In this document: positions 25,595 to 35,156 of the stretch, piece by piece
Layout of the letters: each line of letters opens with the position of its first letter
Numbering within the stretch: the stretch's first letter is position 1
Source of the DNA: JAEUHQ01 sp964538915
Lineage (GTDB): Bacteria > Planctomycetota > UBA1135 > UBA2386
NCBI GenBank assembly: GCA_964538915.1
Contig: CAZIFB010000016.1
Coordinates: 1 to 64,000 of the forward strand
DNA: 64,000 nt
Direction: 5' to 3'
Program-made: the position numbers and the translations under genes
The notes under the pieces: model-generated
Told to the model about the DNA's origin: nothing
The model's input: the letters and a program-made list of their open reading frames with translations, nothing else
Databases searched by the model: none

Positions 25595-27199
25595 ATGTTC
25601 GCCGTCGTGCTCGCCGCTGCGTTCGCCGCGTTCCCGCAGGACCTCGTGCTCACGAATGCGAAGGTGCACACCGGTGCATCGACACCGCACGAAGGTCGCA
25701 TCGTCGTGCGCGACGGGAGGATCGCTCCGCCCGACGCAGAACCGCCGCCGGGCGCGACGACGATCGACCTGCACGGTGCGTTCGTGTTGCCCGGCCTGCA
25801 GGACGCGCACGGGCACCTGCTCGGGCTCGGCACGTCGCTCGTCGAGGTGAACCTCGTCGGCACGAAGTCGTACGACGAAGTGATCGAGCGTGTCGCCGCC
25901 GCGGCCGCGAAGACGAGGCCGGGCGACTGGGTGTTCGGGCGCGGCTGGGACCAGAACGACTGGCCGGACACCGCGATGCCGCACCACGCGGAGCTGACCG
26001 CCGCGGTGCCCGAGCATCCGGTGTGGCTCGTGCGCATCGACGGCCATGCGGGGCTGCTGAACCAGCGCGGGCTGTTCCTGTCGGGCATCCGTGCGGGGAG
26101 CGAGGCGCCCGCGGGCGGGGAGATCCTGTTCGACGAGCACGGCGAACCGACCGGCGTGCTCGTCGACGCGGCGATGGCGGCGGTGCCGAAGCACGATCCG
26201 ACCTTCGCCGAGATCAAGGAGCGTCTGCTGCGTGCCCAGGACGAGTGCCTGCGGCACGGTCTCACGTGCGTGCACGACGCCGGCATCACGCAGGGCGAGC
26301 TCGAACAGTTGCGGCTGCTCCACTTCGAAGGCAAGTGGCGCCTGCGCGTCTACGCGATGGTCGCGGAGTCGGAGCGCGAGCTGATCCGCAAGGGTCCGTG
26401 GGAGAGCAAGGACGGGCTGCTCACCGTGCGCGCGGTGAAGGGGTACGCCGACGGCGCGCTCGGCTCGCGCGGGGCAGAACTGCTCGAACCGTATGCGGAC
26501 CGCCCGACGTCGCGGGGCCTTCAGGGCATGCCGAAGGCGAAGCTGCAGGAACTCGCGCAGCGCTGCGCGGACGCCGGCATGCAGCTGTGTGTGCACGCGA
26601 TCGGCGACCGGGCGAACCGGAACGTTCTCGACGCGTACGCCGCGGTGAAGGTCGAAGGCGGCCTCGCGTCGCGGCGCTTCCGCATCGAGCACGCGCAGGT
26701 CGTCGCCGCCGACGACGTCGTGCGCTTCCGCGACCTCGGCGTGATCCCGTCGATGCAGCCGACGCACCTGACGTCCGACATGCCGTGGGCGCCGGAGAGG
26801 CTCGGGCCGGAGCGCGTGAAGCTCGCGTACGCGTGGCGTTCGTTCCTGGCGATCGGGGTGCCCGTGCCGTTCGGCAGCGACTTCCCGGTGGAGTCGGTCG
26901 ATCCGCGCAAGGGCCTGTTCGCGGCCGTGACCACGCGCGCCGAGCAGGGCGGGCCCGCGCAGGGGTTCCGCCCGGACCAGAAGCTCTCGCGCGAGGAGGC
27001 GATCGCCGGCTTCACCAGGCACGCCGCGTTCGCGATGTTCGCGGAGGACCGCCTCGGCACGATCGAGCCGGGCAAGGTCGCCGACCTCACGGTCTTCGAC
27101 CGCGATCTGCGCACGTGCCCCGAGGACGAACTGCTCGAGGCGAAGGTCGTGCTGACCGTCGTCGGCGGGCAGGTGGTCCACGACGCCCGCGGCCAGTAG
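25595..27199 (+). CDS. Amidohydrolase family protein, YtcJ-like (D-aminoacylase/imidazolonepropionase superfamily)
   Basis: A 534-residue metal-dependent hydrolase. The first metal-binding motif DAHGH is at 69-73, after the N-terminal beta-sandwich strands. Further along are TCVHDAG, VKGYADGALGSRGA (the barrel lysine region), HAIGDRAN, RIEHAQ and FGSDFPV, which supplies the catalytic Asp. The C-terminal GTIEPGKVADLTVFDRD is the closing sandwich strand typical of this family. A short hydrophobic N-terminus (about 1-14) might be a signal peptide. YtcJ-type members hydrolyse amide or ester bonds; the substrate here is unknown. It starts a likely operon with larE (13 nt gap) and an M28 peptidase. 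Confidence 0.85.
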   Translation: MFAVVLAAAFAAFPQDLVLTNAKVHTGASTPHEGRIVVRDGRIAPPDAEPPPGATTIDLHGAFVLPGLQDAHGHLLGLGTSLVEVNLVGTKSYDEVIERVAAAAAKTRPGDWVFGRGWDQNDWPDTAMPHHAELTAAVPEHPVWLVRIDGHAGLLNQRGLFLSGIRAGSEAPAGGEILFDEHGEPTGVLVDAAMAAVPKHDPTFAEIKERLLRAQDECLRHGLTCVHDAGITQGELEQLRLLHFEGKWRLRVYAMVAESERELIRKGPWESKDGLLTVRAVKGYADGALGSRGAELLEPYADRPTSRGLQGMPKAKLQELAQRCADAGMQLCVHAIGDRANRNVLDAYAAVKVEGGLASRRFRIEHAQVVAADDVVRFRDLGVIPSMQPTHLTSDMPWAPERLGPERVKLAYAWRSFLAIGVPVPFGSDFPVESVDPRKGLFAAVTTRAEQGGPAQGFRPDQKLSREEAIAGFTRHAAFAMFAEDRLGTIEPGKVADLTVFDRDLRTCPEDELLEAKVVLTVVGGQVVHDARGQ

Positions 27200-27212
27200 A
27201 ACGGAGCGCCTC

Positions 27213-28049
27213 ATGCTGCCCGCGACCGCGTCCCTGCCGTACGAGAGAAAGCTCGAGCACCTGCGTGCGTCGCTGGCGCGGTTGCGCGGCGCGGTGGTCG
27301 CGTTCTCGGGCGGCGTCGACTCCACGGCGTTGCTGCACGCGTGCCGGACGGCGCTCGGCGATCGCGCCGTCGCGGTGACCGCCGACTCGCCGTCGTTGCC
27401 GCGGGCCGAACTCGCCGAGGCGACGGCGCTCGCCGCGGAGATCGGAGTGCGGCACGTCGTGCTCCCGACGCACGAACTCGAACGCCCCGACTACCGCAAG
27501 AACGCCGGCGATCGCTGCTACCACTGCAAGAAGGAGCTGTTCACGACCGTCGCGCAGCGGCGCGCCGAGGTCGCTCCCGCGGAGTGGAGCGTCGTCTACG
27601 GCGCGATCACGGACGACCTCGGCGACCACCGTCCGGGGCAGAAGGCTGCCGCGGAGCACGGTGTGCTCGCACCGCTCGTCGACGCAGGTTTCGCAAAGGA
27701 CGACGTGCGCCGTTACAGCCGCGACGCCGGTCTGCGCACGGCGGACAAGCCGAGCTTCGCGTGCCTGTCGTCGCGGGTGCCGCACGGCACGGCGATCGAC
27801 CTCGCGGTGCTCGCCCGGATCGAAGCCGCCGAGGCGGCGATGCGCGAACTCGGCTTCCGCCAGTTCCGTGTGCGTCACCACGAGCAGCTCGCGCGCGTCG
27901 AGGTCGGTGCCGAGGAGCTGCCGCGCGCGTTCGACGAGCGCGTCGCGATCGGGGAACGGCTGAAGGCGGCGGGCTATCTCTTCGTCGCCCTCGACGTGTT
28001 CGGCTACCGCAGCGGCTCGATGAACGTGCTGCTCGAACGAGGCTCCTGA
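27213..28049 (+). CDS. larE: ATP-dependent sacrificial sulfur transferase LarE
   Basis: A 278-residue PP-loop protein. SGGVDST at 32-38 binds ATP, DRCYHCKKELF at 100-110 is the family motif, and Cys184 in SFACLSSR aligns with the sacrificial cysteine of LarE. LarE adenylates the carboxylates of pyridine-3,5-dicarboxylate mononucleotide and donates its own cysteine sulfur to build the nickel-pincer cofactor of lactate racemase and related enzymes. The stop overlaps the start of the next gene (TGATG), and the amidohydrolase precedes it. No larA, larB or larC is in the window, so the cofactor genes would be elsewhere, or the protein supplies sulfur to another pathway. Confidence 0.9.
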   Translation: MLPATASLPYERKLEHLRASLARLRGAVVAFSGGVDSTALLHACRTALGDRAVAVTADSPSLPRAELAEATALAAEIGVRHVVLPTHELERPDYRKNAGDRCYHCKKELFTTVAQRRAEVAPAEWSVVYGAITDDLGDHRPGQKAAAEHGVLAPLVDAGFAKDDVRRYSRDAGLRTADKPSFACLSSRVPHGTAIDLAVLARIEAAEAAMRELGFRQFRVRHHEQLARVEVGAEELPRAFDERVAIGERLKAAGYLFVALDVFGYRSGSMNVLLERGS

Positions 28050-29413
28050 TGTCGCGAATGCTCCTGCGTCTGCTCCCCGTCGTGCTCGCCTGCGCGGGCA
28101 CCGTTCGTTGCCAGGGTCCCGTCGTCGCGGAGCGCATCACCGAGGCGCGGGTTCGCGAAGTCGTGACATGGCTCGCTGCGGACGAGAGGGCGGGACGCGA
28201 CACCGGCAGCCCGGAACTCGAGCAGGCGGCCGACTGGCTCGGCGAACGCTTCGCCGCGGCGGGGCTCGTGGCGCTGAAGGGCGGTTCGTGGTTCCACGAG
28301 TACACGCTGCCCGGGATCCGCCTCGATTCGCGCGCGATCACGCTGAAGCTCGTGCGCAAGGAGAAGGACAAGAGCGCCGAGTTCGTGCTGAAGCCCGACG
28401 AGGACGTTCGTCTCCTGCGACCCGCGGACCTCGTGAGCGGTGAGGAGGAGTGCACGGTCGGCCTGATGAACGATCCGGTGTTGCAGCGGATGATCGACGC
28501 GCCGTCGGCACGCCGCGCGGTGGCGCTGGAGGTGCCGGTGGACCACCCGTTCTGGAAGCGCGCCGCCGGTGCGCACGACCGCCTGGGGGCGGTGCGCGGC
28601 GCTTCGCGGCCCGTGTTCCTCGTTCGTCCCGGTGTCCTGCCCGAGCAGGCGCCGGAGCAGGAAGTGGCCTGGACCGCGACGTGGACCTTGCCCGCGGCGG
28701 AGAAGAAGGACGTTCCGCTGCGCAACGTCACAGCGACGTTGCCGGGCACCGACAAGAAGGACGAGTTCGTCGTCGTGAGCGCGCACTACGACCACATCGG
28801 CACCGGGAGGCCGGTCGATGGCGACGCGATCTACAACGGTGCGGACGACGACGCGAGTGGGACCACGGCGGTCGTGCTGCTCGCGGAGGCGCTGGCGAAG
28901 ATGCCGGCTCCGCGGCGTACGCTCCTGTTCGTCTGCTTCTCGGCCGAGGAGCGCGGGCTCGAAGGTTCGGCCGCGTTCTGCAAGCGGCCGCCGGTGCCGC
29001 GCGAGGGCATCGTCGCGAACCTGAATCTCGAGATGCTCGGCCGTCCCGAGCCCGGCAAGGAGGGCAAGGCCTGGGTCACCGGGTCGGGCTACAGCGACTT
29101 CGCGGAGATCGTGGGGGCGGCGCTGAAGCGCGGCGGCGTCGAACTGATCGACTTCCGCATGGCGGACCAGCTGTTCGCGGCGAGCGACAACTGGTCGTTC
29201 GTACGCCACGGGATCGTCGCGCACTCGTTGAGCGCCGGCTCACTGCACACCGACTACCACCGCCCGAGCGACGAAGTCGATCGGCTCGACATTCCGCACA
29301 TGACGAGGGTCATCCGCGCGCTGGTCGAGGTCGTGCGTGAGTTCGCGAACCGCGACGCGCGGCCGGAGTGGAACGAGAAGGGCAAGGCGCGCATCGCGCG
29401 AGGCAGGCGGTGA
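28049..29413 (+). CDS. Exported M28-family zinc peptidase
   Basis: A 454-residue protein with a signal peptide (about 1-22). The N-terminal ~230 residues form a lid/PA-like region. The M28 core has the zinc motifs AHYDH (245-249), ADDDASG (266-271), SAEERGLEGS with Glu300/Glu301, NLEMLG (Glu328) and a terminal HTDYHRPSDEVD. Usually the NL(D)M position is Asp, so Glu328 is a conservative change at a zinc ligand. Such enzymes are aminopeptidases or carboxypeptidases that release single residues from peptides. ATG 28049 overlaps the larE stop by 1 nt; ATG 28058 is an alternative. It likely acts in the periplasm and is the third gene of its operon. Confidence 0.85.
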   Translation: MSRMLLRLLPVVLACAGTVRCQGPVVAERITEARVREVVTWLAADERAGRDTGSPELEQAADWLGERFAAAGLVALKGGSWFHEYTLPGIRLDSRAITLKLVRKEKDKSAEFVLKPDEDVRLLRPADLVSGEEECTVGLMNDPVLQRMIDAPSARRAVALEVPVDHPFWKRAAGAHDRLGAVRGASRPVFLVRPGVLPEQAPEQEVAWTATWTLPAAEKKDVPLRNVTATLPGTDKKDEFVVVSAHYDHIGTGRPVDGDAIYNGADDDASGTTAVVLLAEALAKMPAPRRTLLFVCFSAEERGLEGSAAFCKRPPVPREGIVANLNLEMLGRPEPGKEGKAWVTGSGYSDFAEIVGAALKRGGVELIDFRMADQLFAASDNWSFVRHGIVAHSLSAGSLHTDYHRPSDEVDRLDIPHMTRVIRALVEVVREFANRDARPEWNEKGKARIARGRR

Positions 29414-29476
29414 TCGCGCCTGCTCGGCGCGCCGCGGGGCCGGATGCGTCGGTTCGTTCCGGACGGCGCCCGATGC

Positions 29477-30049
29477 TCAGAGATCGTTCTGGCCGCGGTT
29501 CTTGATCACCATCGGCGCCCATTGGCGCGGCGTGCGCGGCGCGGCCGGGGGATCCAGCGGTTCATCTTCGGTCTCCGGCGTAGCGATGCAGCGGATGCGC
29601 CACGACCAGCCGGGTTCGAGGTGTGCCCCGTAGGTCGGGGTGCGCAGCTCGTCCGAGTAGTAGCTGCCGCGGGCGAGTGGGATCGGCACCGGGACGATGC
29701 AGTTCACCGACTGGCTCGACACCACCTCGTGGCGCGCATCGAGCACGTCGAGCGACACCCACGCCTTCACGATCGGCCGCGTCGTGCGGTTCTGGTAGTG
29801 GAAGCGGCACTTCAGGTATTCGCCGCCCGGCCAGCCGTCGAGGCTGATCTCCCGGACGGTGACGCGGCCGTCCTCGGGGAAGTCGAACGCGATCGGCGTC
29901 GTGTTCTGCTGCCGAAACACCTGCTGCTGGGCTCGCAGGTCGTCCAGTTCGGCCACCAGCGGGTGGACCGTCGTCTCGGTGGAGGCGGAAACCGCGCAGG
30001 CCGCTGCGAAGAGCAACGGCAAGGCGACGAGGATCGTGGGGATGTTCAT
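29477..30049 (-). CDS. Hypothetical lipoprotein with YcfL-like fold pattern
   Basis: A 190-residue protein beginning with a lipoprotein signal peptide (AAAC lipobox, Cys18). The mature part opens with a short helical stretch (HPLVAELDDLRAQQQVF). A beta-sandwich-like pattern follows: VTVREISLDGWPGGEYLKCRFHYQNRTTRPIVKAWVSLDVLDARHE. This resembles YcfL/DUF1425-type periplasmic lipoproteins in style, but the match is uncertain. It is convergent with the M28 peptidase gene (63 bp between stops) and lies 65 bp downstream of the large lipoprotein gene on the same strand. Function unknown. Confidence 0.6.
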   Translation of the reverse strand: MNIPTILVALPLLFAAACAVSASTETTVHPLVAELDDLRAQQQVFRQQNTTPIAFDFPEDGRVTVREISLDGWPGGEYLKCRFHYQNRTTRPIVKAWVSLDVLDARHEVVSSQSVNCIVPVPIPLARGSYYSDELRTPTYGAHLEPGWSWRIRCIATPETEDEPLDPPAAPRTPRQWAPMVIKNRGQNDL

Positions 30050-30114
30050 GGCGCGCGCCGCCAGCAAGGATCGTTCCTGCGGCGCGCGTCGTAAAGCCCC
30101 GGCGGCGAGGCGGC

Positions 30115-31929
30115 TCAGCGCGACGCGCTGAACTTCCCGACCACCGTGTGGTCGTGGTGCAGGCCGGCCGAGTCGGTGTTCGTGAGGCGGGTCTCCGTGC
30201 TGCCGTCCCAGACGAACAGGTCGGTGTTCGTGTTCGTGCCGACGACGCGCGTGAACAGGATGGTGCCGTCCGCGGTCTTCGCCTGGAAGGCGTCGTTGCC
30301 CGCCGTGTTGCTGAGGACGACCGACGTCGTGCCCGAAGCGTCCCACATCGACAGGTCGGTCTGGCTGCTCGCGGTGAGCGAGTAGACGAAGTCGCCGGCG
30401 TCGAGGCCGTCGCCGCCGAACGCGAGACCGGTGCCGGTGATCGCGCTGCCCCAGGTCCCGGCCGACACGTCGAACACGTTCAGCGCCGTGCCGTCGGTTC
30501 GCTGACCGACCACGTCACCGTTCGTGAGCGTGCCGATCGTCGTCTCGACGGCGCCGCCGGCGGCCCACGTCTGCGTCGACGGCGACGCAACGAGCGACAC
30601 GGCGAGCAGGCTCGAGGTCGTGCCGCTCGGGCGAACGAAGGCCCACGCGGTCGTGCCGTCGCTCGACACGCCGAGCACCTGCGACACGTCGCTGCCGTTG
30701 CGCACGGTGGCATTGGTGCCGGTGTCGAGGTCGTAGAAGAACGCGTCGGTCTCGCTCGGCGTCGACACGAGATCGGTGCGGCCGAAAACCACTTCGTTGC
30801 CGGCGCCGATCGCCTCGAACTCGTCCCAGTCCGCGCTCGCACCGGTCAGCGTGCTGATCTCGGTCGTGTCGCCGGTCGACGGGTTCCACGAGCAGAGATC
30901 GCTGGTGGTGCCCGACTGGGCCATGAACACGACGTGGCTGTTGGTGCCGCGCGCTGCGTAGACCTTGTCGCGCGAGTCGAGTGCGCTCACGTCGGCGCCG
31001 ATCTCCACGAGGCCGGTCGCCACCTTGTAGTAGAAGAGGTCGTGCGGGCCGGTGGCGCTGACGCGCGAGATCACGATGCCGCCGTTCGGCAGGGTCGCCT
31101 CGAGCTGCTCGTCGGTCGCTGCCGTGGCCACGGCGAACGTCTCGTCCTCGGTCGGGTCGTACGCGTAGACGTCGGCCTGGCCGCCGACGGCGACTTCGTA
31201 GAACACGAGGTCGGCCGAGTTCACCAGCACCGTGTTGGTCGAGAGCAGGTTCTCCGCGAGAACGCGCGTCGTGCCGGTGACGGGGTTGTGCAGGAAGAGC
31301 TTCCTCGAGTTCGTCGCGCCCGCGGTGAAGAGCACCTTGTTGTCGCTCGTGTGGTTCGCGTACGCCGGGTTCGTCTCGTCGCCGCCGAGTTCCGTGTTCT
31401 GGCGCGAGAACGTGTCGAACAGGAAGAGCCGCGACGGGCCCGAGGTCGTGTGGTAGACGACGCGGCTGTCGGACAACGTGGCGTCGACGCGCGGCTGCGA
31501 CACGGACGCGGTGACGCGCACGAAGGCGTTCGTCGCGGAGTCGAGCAGCATCAGGCCCTGGTCGTCTTCGCGCACGGCGACGAGGTTCGCCGAAGTGACC
31601 TTCACCTTGAACGAGCCGGTGTTGGTCTTGGCGCCGTCGGTCACCGAGAACTCGACGTCGTACGTTCCGATCGTGTCGAACGTGTTCGTGTAGACACTGC
31701 CCGCGAACGATCCGCCGCCGGAATCGACCGTGTAGGCGAGCGTCGCGCCTTCGCGGTCGGTGACGTAGTCAGCGACGTCGAGGGACAGCGGGGTGCCGCC
31801 GGCGACGAGCTGTGGCGGCACGGACTCGATGCGCGGAGCGGCGTTGCCTACGTTGCTGCCGCCGCCGCACGCGGCCAGCGTGGTGGCCGTGGCGAGCAGG
31901 AGCGTGGTGAGCGTCGGGCGATGGACCAT
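30115..31929 (-). CDS. Lipoprotein with cadherin-like domain and TolB/propeller-like repeats
   Basis: A 604-residue protein from ATG 31929. The lipobox TLAAC with Cys21 is followed by GGGSN, the usual lipoprotein linker. Residues ~30-110 form a cadherin/Ig-like domain with IESVPPQLVAGGTPLSLDVADYVTD and GTYDVEFSVTDG. The remaining ~490 residues alternate short strands and Gly/Asn/Asp turns in the manner of TolB or WD40 propellers (SRVVYHTTSGPSRLFLFDT, NEVVFGRTDLVS, GTILFTRVVGTNTNTDLFVWDG). No catalytic site is seen. The upstream frame, which would add 40 arginine-rich residues, is rejected because the lipoprotein signal fixes the start. Possibly a surface binding protein. Confidence 0.7.
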   Translation of the reverse strand: MVHRPTLTTLLLATATTLAACGGGSNVGNAAPRIESVPPQLVAGGTPLSLDVADYVTDREGATLAYTVDSGGGSFAGSVYTNTFDTIGTYDVEFSVTDGAKTNTGSFKVKVTSANLVAVREDDQGLMLLDSATNAFVRVTASVSQPRVDATLSDSRVVYHTTSGPSRLFLFDTFSRQNTELGGDETNPAYANHTSDNKVLFTAGATNSRKLFLHNPVTGTTRVLAENLLSTNTVLVNSADLVFYEVAVGGQADVYAYDPTEDETFAVATAATDEQLEATLPNGGIVISRVSATGPHDLFYYKVATGLVEIGADVSALDSRDKVYAARGTNSHVVFMAQSGTTSDLCSWNPSTGDTTEISTLTGASADWDEFEAIGAGNEVVFGRTDLVSTPSETDAFFYDLDTGTNATVRNGSDVSQVLGVSSDGTTAWAFVRPSGTTSSLLAVSLVASPSTQTWAAGGAVETTIGTLTNGDVVGQRTDGTALNVFDVSAGTWGSAITGTGLAFGGDGLDAGDFVYSLTASSQTDLSMWDASGTTSVVLSNTAGNDAFQAKTADGTILFTRVVGTNTNTDLFVWDGSTETRLTNTDSAGLHHDHTVVGKFSASR

Positions 31930-32064
31930 GGGAAGTCGTCTCTCTGGATGCAGTGCTGGTTCTGAAACTGGACGCTCGGCCATCGACCGTAGCGAGGTTC
32001 GGCACTGAGGCGCTTCTCGACGCCGCCGTGGCATCGCCCGGAGGCGCACGCGGTTGCGGCGCGG

Positions 32065-33918
32065 CTACGGTGCGATCGGGCGTCGCGCGGCGCCGAACGG
32101 CTTCTGCGCGCGGAGCACGACGTCGACTTCCTGCACGACGTCGTTGTGGGTGCGGATCACGTGGTCGAGCTCGTTCTGCCGCGCGGGATCGGCCTGCAGC
32201 CACTTCTGCCAGTGGGGATCGAGCCGTATCGACACCGACGCGATCGCGAAGTCGACACCGAGGTACTCCGCGAGTGGAGTGCCGGGCAGACCGCGCACGG
32301 CCCAGTCTCGGTTCGCGTCGAGACTGAAGTGCAGGAACATCTCCGGGACGATCGCGCGGACGTGCGTCGGGTCCTGCAGGAAGTCGCGGTGGCGCGGATG
32401 GGGGACGACGATCCGCACGGACGCGCCGGGGGCGCACACGCGGTACAGCTCCCGCCAGATGCCGAGGAACGTCGGCGTGTCGCGACCGAGGTGCTCGAGC
32501 ACGTGCTTCAGCAGCACCTCGTCGGCGCAGTCGTCGGGGAAGGGCCAGGGGAGCGACTCGAGATCGACGACTCGGTCGGGGTTGGCCGCGGCGAACGCGT
32601 CGACGTTGACCCAGCCCGTGAGGCGGTCCTTGCCGCAGCCGAGGTTCAGGCGAAGGCGCTCGCGCGGCCGCGGTGGCGACGCGGCGCGGCCGGTGGCACG
32701 TTCGTAGTGCGCGACGAGGTCGTCCACGTAAGCGCCGAACGACGGTGGCGCCTGGAGCCGGCGCGCCCGCTCGGCGACTTCGCCGGGTGCGTCGATCCAT
32801 CGCTGCAGGGCGGCTGCGAGTGCGCGCGGATCGCCCGCGGAGAACAGTTCGCTGCAGTCGCGCTGGACGTAGTCGGGGATGCCACCGATGCGTGCGCCGA
32901 GAACGGGCAGTCGCGCCGCCTGCATTTCGTCGACGACGAGCGGGCTGTGGTCGAGGCAGATCGACGGAACGACGCCGACATCGAGCCCGGCGAGGATCCG
33001 CGCGTGGTCCTCGTCGGCGAACGGACCGTGCCATTGCACGACGCCGCGCGGGTCCATGCGCCGCATCGCCTCCGCGTATGCGGGCGGTCCGGAGCCGTGC
33101 ACGTGCACTTCGAACGAGCCGCGCAGGAGACGTGCGGCCTCGACGAGTACGTGCACACCCTTGATCGGGATCACCGAGCCGACGAAGCCGATCCGCAGCG
33201 GCCCGCTCGTGCGCGGCGCGCGGGCGCGGCCGACGGCGTTCCAGATCCGCTCGGCGCGGCCGTTGCCGAGGCGCAGCACCGGCAGCCATTCGGCGGGATA
33301 GCCGTTCTCGACGAAGACGTCGCGTACGCTCGTCGACGTCGGGAGGCAGACGCCCACGTCGCGGACGAGAGTCTCGCGGATGCGGTCGCGCCGAGCGACG
33401 AAGGCCGCGCCGTTCTCCGTCGACTTCGTGCACGTCACGCACGTGTGTCCGTCCGGGGCGACGCCGCCGCACACGGCCAGATCGGGCAGTGTGAGGTAGA
33501 GCGTCGGGCACAGCGCCCAGAAGTTGTACGGCGTGTAGACGCTCGGCACGCGCGCCGCGGCGGCGGCTTCCGCGATGCCCGCGGAGAGGCCGAGGAAGTT
33601 GTGGTAGTGCACAACGTCGGGCGCGAACGTCGCGATCGCTTCGCGCACGATGCGGACGACGGCGGGATCGTGCAGTTCGCGAGCCGGGGCCTTGTCGTCG
33701 AGGAACGGTGTGGGCCGGTTGTGGATGCCGAGGCAGGTGATCGTGCCGTCGCGATGGGGGAGCGTGGCGTATGCCGGTTCGCCGGGCAGTGGCTCGGTCG
33801 CCGCGTGGAGCACGAACACTTCGTGGCCGCGGGCCGCCAGTTCGTGCGCGATCTGGCGCGGCAGGATCGTCCCGCCGCCGCTGTCCGCCCATCCGAACAT
33901 GGTCATCAGGATGCGCAT
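32065..33918 (-). CDS. GT4 glycosyltransferase fused to a SAM-dependent methyltransferase
   Basis: A 617-residue two-domain protein. Residues 1-~405 form a GT-B glycosyltransferase of family 4 type, with an N-terminal GGGTILPRQIAHELAARGHEV Rossmann segment, GFVGSVIPIKGV at 244-255 and a nucleotide-sugar-binding VVDEMQAARLPVLGARIGG region. A cysteine group (Cys150, Cys160, Cys163) may bind a metal. Residues ~422-617 are a Methyltransf_11-like domain with LNLGCG at 424-429 and DEVLLKHVLEHL. Such fusions add a sugar to a polysaccharide or lipid carrier and methylate the product. This is the fourth gene of a four-gene operon, starting 11 nt after its neighbour's stop. Confidence 0.8.
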   Translation of the reverse strand: MRILMTMFGWADSGGGTILPRQIAHELAARGHEVFVLHAATEPLPGEPAYATLPHRDGTITCLGIHNRPTPFLDDKAPARELHDPAVVRIVREAIATFAPDVVHYHNFLGLSAGIAEAAAAARVPSVYTPYNFWALCPTLYLTLPDLAVCGGVAPDGHTCVTCTKSTENGAAFVARRDRIRETLVRDVGVCLPTSTSVRDVFVENGYPAEWLPVLRLGNGRAERIWNAVGRARAPRTSGPLRIGFVGSVIPIKGVHVLVEAARLLRGSFEVHVHGSGPPAYAEAMRRMDPRGVVQWHGPFADEDHARILAGLDVGVVPSICLDHSPLVVDEMQAARLPVLGARIGGIPDYVQRDCSELFSAGDPRALAAALQRWIDAPGEVAERARRLQAPPSFGAYVDDLVAHYERATGRAASPPRPRERLRLNLGCGKDRLTGWVNVDAFAAANPDRVVDLESLPWPFPDDCADEVLLKHVLEHLGRDTPTFLGIWRELYRVCAPGASVRIVVPHPRHRDFLQDPTHVRAIVPEMFLHFSLDANRDWAVRGLPGTPLAEYLGVDFAIASVSIRLDPHWQKWLQADPARQNELDHVIRTHNDVVQEVDVVLRAQKPFGAARRPIAP

Positions 33919-33929
33919 GGCCGGTGGAC

Positions 33930-35156
33930 TCACATCCGCTGGTCGAGGTGCCGTTCGCTGCTGGCGTGCGCGAACTCCGGGAGCAGCGCCCCGATGCGAG
34001 TCGCGATCGCCGCCACGTCGAGAGGTCCCGTCGGGGCCTGCAGCTCCGCTTCGAGTTCGTCGAGCAGGGCTTGCAGTCCGGGCACGGGGCGCCGCGGCAT
34101 CGGGACGCCGCGCAGCGAGGCGCAGCCGATGTCGACCGTTGCCTCGCCGGCCCCGACGAACTCTTCCGCCTCCTTCTCGCCGCCCGTGTCGCGCGGCGTG
34201 TGCAAGACCGGCCACGCACCCGCGACCGGATGCGCGGCGGCTCGCCGGGCGTCCGCTTCCGCCGTGAAGTGGTGCGGTTCGTACCCGTGTGCGCGGACGA
34301 CGAGGTCGGCGACCGCGGTGAGCGGCACGAGGTCGCGCCCGGCGTCGAGATGCGGGATCACGCACGCGTGGGCCGGTGCTACGGTGGCTGCGAGCAGGCA
34401 CAGCTGCCCCGCTTCGCGCGGCGTGACGAACCAGCGCCGCGTGTCCGTGGGCACGGCGAGCGGCTGGCCGCGGTCGAGGCGGTGCAGGAAGCCGCAGAGC
34501 AGGCTGCCGTTCGAGAACGCGACGTTCGCGAAGCGGGCCGAGGTCACGGTGGCGTTCGGCAGCGCCCCGTCGGCGAACGCGAGCATCTCCATGAGTCGTT
34601 TGCTCGCGCCGAGCAGGTTCGTCGGGTTCGCGGCCTTGTCGGTCGACACGGGGAAGAACCGACCCGTGAAGCCGGCACCGGCGAGCCAGCGCAGGAGGCG
34701 CCGCGTCTTCAGCACGTTCGTCTCCAGCATCTGGAGCAGCGAGAAGCGGTCGCGCTCGGCGCGCACGTGTTTGTTCGCTGCGAAGTGCAGTACCAGGTCG
34801 AAGGGTGCGGACGCCGCGAGGAACTGCCGCATCACGCCGGCGCCGAAGTCCAGCGGGGCGGTCGTCAGCGCCGTGCCGCCCAGCTCGTCGCCGCTGCGCA
34901 GGTCGCGAACCAGCTCGACGAGCGCGTTCTCGTCCTGATCGACGATCGTGAGCGAGCCTGGCCGGAAGGGGAGCAGCTCGCGGATGCACGCGCTGCCGAT
35001 GCTGCCGGCGCCTCCGATCGCCAGCACACGGCGGCTCGCGATCGCGGCACGGATCGTCGGCGCGTGACGCGCGATGTCGGGATCGAACAGCGGCCGCGAT
35101 CTTCGCGTGACGGCGTTCGCCAGCGCGGACACCGGCACACGTCCGGGGCCGCTCAC
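33930..35156 (-). CDS. CapD/FlaA1-like NDP-sugar 4,6-dehydratase/epimerase
   Basis: A 408-residue short-chain dehydrogenase of the CapD group. GGAGSIGS at 48-55 binds the dinucleotide, followed by VDQDENALVELVRDL. The signature VSTDKAANPTNLLGASKR carries the catalytic lysine, with Leu where Tyr or Met is usual. The middle segment FAANKHVRAERD is typical of UDP-GlcNAc 4,6-dehydratases. It lacks the N-terminal transmembrane helices of larger CapD/WbpM proteins. The predicted reaction is 4,6-dehydration or epimerisation of an NDP-sugar for a surface glycan. The GTG start overlaps the upstream stop as GTGA, so translation is coupled. Confidence 0.8.
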   Translation of the reverse strand: MSGPGRVPVSALANAVTRRSRPLFDPDIARHAPTIRAAIASRRVLAIGGAGSIGSACIRELLPFRPGSLTIVDQDENALVELVRDLRSGDELGGTALTTAPLDFGAGVMRQFLAASAPFDLVLHFAANKHVRAERDRFSLLQMLETNVLKTRRLLRWLAGAGFTGRFFPVSTDKAANPTNLLGASKRLMEMLAFADGALPNATVTSARFANVAFSNGSLLCGFLHRLDRGQPLAVPTDTRRWFVTPREAGQLCLLAATVAPAHACVIPHLDAGRDLVPLTAVADLVVRAHGYEPHHFTAEADARRAAAHPVAGAWPVLHTPRDTGGEKEAEEFVGAGEATVDIGCASLRGVPMPRRPVPGLQALLDELEAELQAPTGPLDVAAIATRIGALLPEFAHASSERHLDQRM

